A DNA stretch of 64,000 bases from Chryseobacterium sp. BLS98 (GTDB lineage: Bacteria; Bacteroidota; Bacteroidia; Flavobacteriales; Weeksellaceae): assembly GCF_001045445.1 (NCBI RefSeq), contig NZ_LFNF01000001.1, forward strand, positions 1,028,872-1,092,871. Reading direction: 5' to 3'. The position numbers and the translations under genes are program-made. The notes beneath the pieces were generated by a model, which was given only the letters and a program-made list of their open reading frames with translations, had not been told where the DNA came from and did not search any database. Shown in pieces: positions 58,746 to 64,000 of this stretch. Positions within the stretch are counted from its first letter, which is position 1; the number at the start of each line of letters is the position of its first letter.

Positions 58746-59363
58746 TTACTCCGGTGCTTTAAATATATTGTCATCCGAATGGAATCCGGCTACACCGCCG
58801 CTTACCGCAAACTTCATGGCTGAAGCTGCAGTCATTCCCACTACGGGCTTGATGTTTTTTTCTTCAGTAACAATTACCCATCCTGAAATAGCATAGGAGT
58901 GGGGCAGATATACCGCAACGTAATTGTGCTTGTCGACGTCCGACATTTCTTTTTGGGTAAGAAAGCCTATTCTCCAGATCTCCGGATTTTCATTGGTTTT
59001 TACCCAGACAGGATCGTTGAATTTTTTCTTATCACCTACAAACGATGACATGACGTCTTTTGTAGGGGTGTAAATATGTTTTACTCCTGGAGTTTTTTCA
59101 AGAAACCGGTCCATAGTGTCGAAAAAGAATTTTCCAACCACAAACTTATTTCCAAGATAGCCAAGAACAGCAGTCATCAGTATGGTTGAAATAAAAACCA
59201 GCCCGGGAATCTCTTTTGCGACGGAAGGAATAATATTGTCAATAGCACTCACAATATACCAGATCACAAAGATCGTAAGCCCGATAGGGCCAATAATAAC
59301 CAGTCCCTGAAAGAAATTTTTCAGAAAAAAATTGGTAATATTTTCGAAGGTCGGTTTTTTCAA
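58746..59363 (-). CDS. DUF502 family membrane protein
   Basis: 205 residues. Two membrane helices at about 16-38 (GLVIIGPIGLTIFVIWYIV) and 48-66 (GLVFISTILMTAVLGYLG), then a soluble C-terminal domain of about 130 residues with KTPGVKHIYTPTKDVMSSFV, WRIGFLTQKE, NYVAVYLPHSYAISGWVIVT and MKFAVSGGVAG. This is the DUF502 signature, common in bacteria and plants, biochemical role unknown. 22 bases downstream of miaE in the same direction. Confidence 0.9.
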   Translation of the reverse strand: MKKPTFENITNFFLKNFFQGLVIIGPIGLTIFVIWYIVSAIDNIIPSVAKEIPGLVFISTILMTAVLGYLGNKFVVGKFFFDTMDRFLEKTPGVKHIYTPTKDVMSSFVGDKKKFNDPVWVKTNENPEIWRIGFLTQKEMSDVDKHNYVAVYLPHSYAISGWVIVTEEKNIKPVVGMTAASAMKFAVSGGVAGFHSDDNIFKAPE

Positions 59364-59385
59364 CGTAGAATCTTTACTTTTTATT

Positions 59386-59967
59386 TTATCCGTGGATGGT
59401 CTCTTTGTTTCCGTACGATTTTATGATATTGGCTTCATATTCAAGCCATTCTTCCCAACGCTGATTTACTTTTTCGGGATTTCCAAGCTGTCTTGCAAAC
59501 CCGATAAATGTAGTGTAATGGTTGGCTTCTGAAATCATCAAATCCCTATAGAAGGTTTTTAATTCTTCGTCTTTGATGTTTTCTGTTAACACTTTAAATC
59601 TCTCACAGCTTCTTGCCTCTATCATCGCGGCGAAAAGCATTTTGTCAACAATGAGATCATCTCTGTTGCCTCCTTTCTGAATGAAATTCACAAGCTCATT
59701 TACATAGTCATCTTTTCTGATGCGCCCAAAAGTATACCCACGTTTTTTAATGATCTCATGAACCTGATTGAAATGATCCAGCTCTTCCTGCGCAATGGCC
59801 AGAAGTTCTGTGACAATCTCAGTATATTCAGGAAGCATTGTAATTAAGCCGATGGCATTAGTGGCGGCTTTCTGCTCGCACCATGCATGATCCGTTAAAA
59901 TTTCCTCAATGTTTTCCTCTGCAATATTAGCCCACCTTGGATCGGTAGGTAGTTTCAACTTAAACAT
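59386..59967 (-). CDS. miaE: tRNA 2-methylthio-N6-isopentenyladenosine hydroxylase MiaE
   Basis: Non-heme diiron monooxygenase hydroxylating the isopentenyl group of ms2i6A37 in tRNA. 193 residues of a ferritin-like four-helix bundle. Iron-ligand motifs are AIAQEELDHFNQVHE at about 77-91 (ExxH), MIEARSCERFKVL near 114-126 and LMISEANHYTTFIG near 144-157 (second ExxH). The start KLPTDPRWANIAEENIEEIL and the HAWCEQKAATNA segment agree with flavobacterial MiaE. MiaA and MiaB are not in the window. Confidence 0.9.
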   Translation of the reverse strand: MFKLKLPTDPRWANIAEENIEEILTDHAWCEQKAATNAIGLITMLPEYTEIVTELLAIAQEELDHFNQVHEIIKKRGYTFGRIRKDDYVNELVNFIQKGGNRDDLIVDKMLFAAMIEARSCERFKVLTENIKDEELKTFYRDLMISEANHYTTFIGFARQLGNPEKVNQRWEEWLEYEANIIKSYGNKETIHG

Positions 59968-60117
59968 GTTTTGAATTTTCTGTAAAATTAAAATAAATTG
60001 CGAGAAGTAAGAAGTTTTATTAAAATTTTAAAAAAGGTTTAAATGTTTTTAATAAAAGTGAATAGAAATATTGGTATTTTTTTTGATATTCTATATTTAT
60101 AATTAAAAATCTAAACA

Positions 60118-60375
60118 ATGGAAACACTTACAACTTTAAAAAATAAGCTTAACACAGGGTTAGCTTTTTTAGTTATGATCTTTATGTCTGCAATGTCATT
60201 TGCACAGAATAACGATACCGGTACGGTAACGGCTGATAAAACTGTTAACTCAACAAGTACAAGCACAACCACCACGGAATGGTATACGAATCCGGTATAT
60301 CTCATTGTAGGAGCTATTGTCCTTCTTATCATTATTGTTCTTTTAACAAGAGGTTCAAAAAGAGAGAGAGATTAA
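60118..60375 (+). CDS. Small exported membrane protein
   Basis: 85 residues, no family recognised. N-terminal signal sequence (LNTGLAFLVMIFMSAMSFAQ) with a likely cut after SFA, a Thr/Ser-rich linker (TVNSTSTSTTTTEWYTNP), and a C-terminal membrane helix (VYLIVGAIVLLIIIVLL) followed by RGSKRERD. The mature part is therefore a short periplasmic Ser/Thr stretch held by one helix. Its stop overlaps the stop of the convergent acyltransferase gene by 4 bases. Confidence 0.7.
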   Translation: METLTTLKNKLNTGLAFLVMIFMSAMSFAQNNDTGTVTADKTVNSTSTSTTTTEWYTNPVYLIVGAIVLLIIIVLLTRGSKRERD

Positions 60376-61463
60376 TCGGCGGCGGTTTTTTTCCGTAAAA
60401 ACTCAAGGATTTTCCAGCCTAGATCATCTACTTTTTTTAATCCCGCTGCAATGATGAATGCTAAAATGATGTTCACGATATAAATAAGCATCATTAAAAT
60501 CCACCAAGGCATATTTTCTTTTAGCGGAACGACTACAAAATAAACCAAAGAAGAGCTGATTCCTTGGGCAAAATAAAAGAAGATCGCATTCTTTCCGATA
60601 TGGGTTACAAAGTTTTCTTTTGTAATTTTTAATCTGTTATAAAGGACGAACAATGTGGTTGATGAGAATAGTGACCAAATGATATAAGGAATCTTCGGAG
60701 GAAATTTATTTTTATTGATCTTATAAAAAATGTCGCTTCCGTAATACCAGAACATCCAGATTAAAGCTGCTGCCACTATCGTATATAGGACGGGAACAAA
60801 TCTGTCTTGAATTTTTTTTCTGCGCATTCTATTGGCAATTAAGAATATGGCGAGATAAAAAGCAACATAACCTACTTGTCCTCCGGGGTAATATTCCGGA
60901 AAAATATTGAATAATAAAGTCAAAACCAGGCATAGGCCAATAAACCAATTGATATGTTTTGGGAAAAATCTCAGGATCAGAACTCCAAAAACAGCTAGAA
61001 TAAAATAGACTTTCAGATACCAGAAGCTTCCCATCACAACGGGGAATGTATCAGCGTTCGTATATTGGTGAAGATACCAGTTACCGAGATTCTGCCATTG
61101 GGGAACATCTGAAACGCCGGTAGCTGCATATTTAGATCCAAACGTTGAATAAAAACTCTGGAGCCATTCCATAGAAAAAAACGTTAATCCAAAAACTTTG
61201 AAAAAATAGTCCAGGAAGAACAGGAATGTTACAAAGATCATATAAGTGATCTGAAGTTTTAACAATCTGTAAAATGTTTTTTCAATATTCGATCCGGAAG
61301 TAATTCCGCTTAAGGCATAAAAGAGGGCTACATCAAAAACCAGGGAAAATACCCTTACTTCTGCGGGAATGTAAAACTGCCCGGACCAGAAAGCGGTATG
61401 GATAAATATGATGGAAAGCGTTGCCATTCCCTTGGCAAAATCAATGTAGAGGTCTCTGTTCAT
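60372..61463 (-). CDS. Acyltransferase family 3 (OafA/WecH-like) membrane protein
   Basis: 363 residues, about ten membrane helices. The start MNRDLYIDFAKGMATLSIIF is the acyltransferase-3 opening: an Arg/Asp near the first helix, then a His in IIFIHTAFWSG, the catalytic histidine region. Middle helices include ILAVFGVLILRFF and WFIGLCLVLTLLF. Members O-acetylate or succinylate surface sugars at the inner membrane. Substrate unknown; no polysaccharide genes adjoin. The end is convergent with, and overlaps, the small membrane protein gene at 60118. Confidence 0.85.
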   Translation of the reverse strand: MNRDLYIDFAKGMATLSIIFIHTAFWSGQFYIPAEVRVFSLVFDVALFYALSGITSGSNIEKTFYRLLKLQITYMIFVTFLFFLDYFFKVFGLTFFSMEWLQSFYSTFGSKYAATGVSDVPQWQNLGNWYLHQYTNADTFPVVMGSFWYLKVYFILAVFGVLILRFFPKHINWFIGLCLVLTLLFNIFPEYYPGGQVGYVAFYLAIFLIANRMRRKKIQDRFVPVLYTIVAAALIWMFWYYGSDIFYKINKNKFPPKIPYIIWSLFSSTTLFVLYNRLKITKENFVTHIGKNAIFFYFAQGISSSLVYFVVVPLKENMPWWILMMLIYIVNIILAFIIAAGLKKVDDLGWKILEFLRKKTAAD

Positions 61464-61577
61464 TATTATAGGATCTGGTTCAAAAGTAAATAAACTTTGG
61501 GATATGTATCAAATAAACTAAAAAGAGACAGAACATTGCTGCCTGCCTCCTTTGTTAAATATGCTAAAAATGAATGT

Positions 61578-62465
61578 TTATTTAAGTTGCTTAAATTGTT
61601 CTTCAGAGATTTCTCCGGTCTGGATTTTTCTAAGTTCGTCCATGTATTTGCTCATATAGGCATCGATTTCTGGGTTTACAGAATTTTTACCCATTTTATA
61701 AGTACCGTTCAATACTCCTTGGTAATAGTAAAAGAAGTTATAGTCAAAATTAGCGGCAGTAAGGTCATACTGTCCAAGAAGGAATCCTAAACGTACTGCA
61801 GATCTTCTTTGAGGAGGGGTCCCATGGTGGTTGGCGCTTGAAGTCTGGTAATCTCCGATACTTTGTGCAAATTCATAGGCTGCAGCAATTTCTGAGAAAT
61901 TGGTTTTGTTGTAGCCGTTTGGTCTTCTTAAATAATATCCTGCAAAACCATCTGCTTCCAGTTCGTTGGGTCTTGCTGTATTTTCACTTACAGAAGGCAG
62001 TCCAAAAATGTACTGCAGCTGGTGGCCATACTCATGGGCAAGGATCATGGCATTTACAATATCGCCTCCTTTATTTTTGGCATCTGCATAAATGGCATAG
62101 CCATAATAAATTTTTCCTGTGGAATAGGAAATTGCATTGTAGGTAGAACCAAAATTAGAAGGGTCATCTACAAATCGTAAAGTTGGGTTGCTTCTTCCCC
62201 AAAGACTGGCGATTTTGGTCATCTGGGAATTCATAAAATTGGTATCTGCCGCGTATTGAAGACCTGTTTTAAGAACGGCTGTTGAGCTCCAGTATTGGTC
62301 TACATAAGAACAGCTCTTTTCAAGATCTCCGGGCTGTTCGATCTTGGCGCTGGCAGATTGAGATTCCGGAAGAACAGATTCTTCCATTTTGTCATCACGG
62401 CACGCTGATAATGAAAAAGCGGCAATGGCTCCTGCTAATAAGCAGAATTTAAAGTTTCTTTTCAT
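61578..62465 (-). CDS. Putative neutral zinc metallopeptidase lipoprotein
   Basis: 295 residues. Lipoprotein signal with Cys at 22 (AAIAAF-like GAIAAFSLSACRDDK). Zinc motif HEYGH at 144-148 in MILAHEYGHQLQYIFGLP, and the third ligand is likely Glu in RPNELEADGFAGYYLRR, the HExxH...E gluzincin-like pattern of the YpfJ/neutral zinc metallopeptidase group. HHGTPPQRRSAVRLGFL follows. Probably located on the outer membrane surface or in the periplasm. Substrate unknown. Single gene. Confidence 0.85.
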   Translation of the reverse strand: MKRNFKFCLLAGAIAAFSLSACRDDKMEESVLPESQSASAKIEQPGDLEKSCSYVDQYWSSTAVLKTGLQYAADTNFMNSQMTKIASLWGRSNPTLRFVDDPSNFGSTYNAISYSTGKIYYGYAIYADAKNKGGDIVNAMILAHEYGHQLQYIFGLPSVSENTARPNELEADGFAGYYLRRPNGYNKTNFSEIAAAYEFAQSIGDYQTSSANHHGTPPQRRSAVRLGFLLGQYDLTAANFDYNFFYYYQGVLNGTYKMGKNSVNPEIDAYMSKYMDELRKIQTGEISEEQFKQLK

Positions 62466-62595
62466 GTAAAATATTTTTTGGTGATAACGAAGGTATAAAA
62501 TTATCTGTTATAAATGAGCGCTTTATGTAAAAAATTATTCAAAATATAGTGAAATGATTTTTTGTTATGATTTTTGTGAAAAAATATGGAACTGA

Positions 62596-62629
62596 TTGTA
62601 AGCTATTTAGAAATTTATTTATATATTTG
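62596..62629 (+). promoter_or_regulatory. rplU-rpmA promoter
   Basis: TATATTTG at 62622-62629 fits the -7 box and TTG at 62596-62598 is at a 23-base spacing, inside the known 17-23 range. The rplU ATG is 31 bases past the box. Confidence 0.6.
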
Positions 62630-62660
62630 CACCTCGAAATAACTAAAAATTTTATAAACA

Positions 62661-63236
62661 ATGTTTGCAATTGTAGAAATAGCAGGGCTTCAATACAAAG
62701 TTGAGCAAGACCAGAAGTTGTTTGTAAACCGTTTAAAAGGAGAAAAAGGAGACAAAGTTTCTTTTGATAAAATTCTTCTTACTGTAAACGGTTCAATCAC
62801 TGTAGGCGCCCCAGCTGTAAGCGGAATCACTGTAGATGCAGAGATCCTAGACCACGTAAAAGCTGATAAAGTAATCGTTTTCAAAAAGAAAAGAAGAAAA
62901 GGTTATCAGGTTAAAAACGGTCACAGACAATCTTTAACTCAAATTAAAATCACTGGTATCACTGGTTTTGACGGAAGTACAAAGAAAGCTGCTAAAAAAG
63001 AAACTGTAAAAGCTGAAGTTCTTTCAGACAACGCTACGGTTAACTTTGGTGAAGATCATGAACTGAACTATCACTTGAAGAAAAACAACCTGTCTCAGTC
63101 TAAAGAAAACAGAGAAACTTTAATTACTTTAGGTAAAGCAGTTAAAGTTGAATTAGAAAAGACTGTTCTTACTCATGAAGAAGTAGATGCTGCTATCATT
63201 AAGAACATCGATCAATTTAAAGCACTTAACAAATAA
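62661..63236 (+). CDS. rplU: 50S ribosomal protein bL21, long form
   Basis: 191 residues, much longer than the roughly 103-residue E. coli protein. The first 100 residues are normal bL21: MFAIVEIAGLQYKVEQDQKL, VDAEILDHVKADKVIVFKKK, KRRKGYQVKNGHRQSLTQIK and ITGITGF. The extra C-terminal segment (about 105-191) begins with a Lys/Ala-rich linker (STKKAAKKETVKAEV) and ends in a helical domain with ETLITLGKAVKVELEKTVLT, HEEVDAAIIKNIDQ. This extension is common in Bacteroidota in my recollection and may bind rRNA or another ribosomal protein. Co-transcribed with rpmA. Confidence 0.97.
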   Translation: MFAIVEIAGLQYKVEQDQKLFVNRLKGEKGDKVSFDKILLTVNGSITVGAPAVSGITVDAEILDHVKADKVIVFKKKRRKGYQVKNGHRQSLTQIKITGITGFDGSTKKAAKKETVKAEVLSDNATVNFGEDHELNYHLKKNNLSQSKENRETLITLGKAVKVELEKTVLTHEEVDAAIIKNIDQFKALNK

Positions 63237-63248
63237 TCCAGTAATAAA

Positions 63249-63506
63249 ATGGCACACAAGAAAGGAGTCGGTAGTTCCAAGAACGGTAGAGAGTCTCACT
63301 CTAAAAGATTAGGTGTGAAGATTTTCGGAGGACAAGATGCTATTGCCGGAAATATTATTATCAGACAGAGAGGTACGCAACACCACCCGGGTGAAAACGT
63401 GGGAATTGGTAAAGACCATACTTTGTTTGCATTAGTAGACGGTAAAGTAGTTTTCAGAAAGAAAGCAAACAACAGATCTTTCGTATCTGTAGAGCCAAAC
63501 GCATAA
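63249..63506 (+). CDS. rpmA: 50S ribosomal protein bL27
   Basis: 85 residues, normal size. Start [20 protein letters not shown], then [40 protein letters not shown] and [20 protein letters not shown]. The N-terminal tail reaches the peptidyl transferase centre. No extra N-terminal cleavable peptide of the Firmicutes type. 12 bases after rplU in one unit, with a terminator following. Confidence 0.98.
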   Translation: MAHKKGVGSSKNGRESHSKRLGVKIFGGQDAIAGNIIIRQRGTQHHPGENVGIGKDHTLFALVDGKVVFRKKANNRSFVSVEPNA

Positions 63507-63528
63507 TCATTTAAGCGTTTTATAAATT

Positions 63529-63552
63529 AAACCTCGGCATTCGCTGAGGTTT
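63529..63552 (+). terminator. Terminator after rpmA
   Basis: Stem AAACCTCGGC / GCTGAGGTTT with one G-T pair, loop ATTC, followed by TTTTATTTTG. Confidence 0.85.
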
Positions 63553-64000
63553 TTTTATTTTGTCCTGTTCCAAAAAGATAGATATATTGATATAGTAAAG
63601 AAAACCGATACTTTCGATTTAAACCACCAGTTCCGGAAGTATCTGATTTTATCCTCAACCTTATATACGCTAAAATAAATAGTAAACTCTAATTCTGGAA
63701 AGGGAGGTGAAAAAAATTAAACATTAGTTTGAAAATTTTACTACTGTATACCAGCTTCTTACGGCTTTACATGAACTAAAAATGAATTTTATGTTAACTA
63801 TATTTGTTTTGTGATGTAATAAGGATGTATCTTTGCCCCACTGAAAACGAGAGTAGACGGTAGCGCAGAAGAGCTTTTAGATAAGCATAACTATTTAAAA
63901 AAGCTTAAAAAGATATAAGGAAAACGAGCTTAAAACTTTTTAGAAATAAAAGGTTGCGGGTTTTAAAATTTTTCATATCTTTGCAGTCCGGTTAAACGGG
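63553..64000 (+). other. 448-base non-coding edge region with two tandem promoters
   Basis: No gene seen. Promoter 1: TTTG at 63803-63806, 21 bases, TATCTTTG at 63828-63835. Promoter 2: TTG at 63954-63956, 19 bases, TATCTTTG at 63976-63983. The two are 148 bases apart and share the same -7 box. Tandem strong promoters with a long leader are usual upstream of rRNA operons, so a 16S gene may start just beyond the window. Also present is a 7-bp hairpin (GATACTT/AAGTATC, about 63612-63645). Confidence 0.55.

Noticed and set aside
63702..63713. Shine-Dalgarno-like GGGAGGTGA in the edge region
   Set aside because: No start codon and open frame follow at a proper distance, and this phylum does not generally use such sites.
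1..64000. CRISPR arrays, tRNA genes, insertion sequences, integrases or prophage genes
   Set aside because: None recognised by reading both strands. The repeats found are short palindromic units, not regularly spaced direct repeats, and no transposase or integrase frame is present.

Overview
The window reads as chromosome of a Bacteroidota member, most likely a Chryseobacterium-like flavobacterium (Weeksellaceae). The reasons are the AT-rich composition, the mraZ-rsmH-ftsL-pbp-murE-mraY-murD-ftsW-murG-murC-ftsQ-ftsA order, several TonB-dependent receptors, start sites without Shine-Dalgarno sequences, and repeated promoter -7 boxes of the flavobacterial form TAnnTTTG. Family-level placement is inference from protein style and gene order. 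No tRNA, rRNA body, CRISPR array, insertion sequence or prophage was found.

Layout. 1-13.5 kb, minus strand: the division and cell-wall (dcw) cluster from mraZ down to a truncated ftsA. It covers peptidoglycan precursor synthesis (MurE, MurD, MurC, MraY, MurG) and septal proteins (FtsL, PBP/FtsI, FtsW, FtsQ, FtsA). A candidate MraZ operator precedes mraZ. Several gaps hold related palindromic repeats. 13.7-15.7 kb, plus: alpha/beta hydrolase, EngB GTPase, GNAT acetyltransferase. 15.7-20.7 kb: a probable signalling island with three small genes (secreted basic protein, DUF6232-like, DUF3892-like), a response regulator, a TPR lipoprotein histidine kinase, a 69-residue Gly/Pro-rich peptide, and a divergent membrane protein of unknown function. 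20.7-29.6 kb, minus: MsrA, a ROK sugar kinase, and a duplicated pair of TonB receptor plus PepSY membrane protein, probably for siderophore-iron uptake and reduction. 29.7-34.3 kb, minus: SecA, a DUF2795 protein and a sugar-nucleotide epimerase.

34.3-41 kb, mostly plus: DUF389 membrane protein, DUF2797 protein, a large AsmA-like protein, small unknown proteins, and a PA0069-type radical SAM protein. A 53-residue Cys-rich peptide with a bacteriocin-like leader lies at 41.0-41.2 kb on the minus strand. 41.4-45.7 kb is chorismate chemistry (MenD; PabB and PabC on the opposite strand) next to a 2OG-Fe(II) oxygenase. 45.7-48.6 kb, plus: two multi-pass membrane proteins, an AI-2E-family transporter and a DUF3820 protein. 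Then come UvrB (minus), a PQQ-type sugar dehydrogenase lipoprotein (plus), a TonB receptor, a MalY-like aminotransferase with an FAD monooxygenase, tryptophanase, a DUF502 protein and MiaE (all minus), a small membrane protein (plus), an acyltransferase and a zinc metallopeptidase lipoprotein (minus). The window closes with rplU-rpmA (plus) and, at the right edge, two tandem promoters that probably drive a strong stable-RNA unit just outside.

The least explained material is non-coding: (i) a family of inverted repeats in the dcw gaps, some supplying the stop codon of the upstream gene, with a GGATC-type repeat read in frame inside murG; (ii) interleaved inverted repeats at 19.57-19.64 kb beside the signalling genes; (iii) very compact or leaderless promoters at mraZ, menD and pabB. 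The small peptide genes at 19.26-19.47 and 41.04-41.20 kb are the best candidates for unusual protein products.
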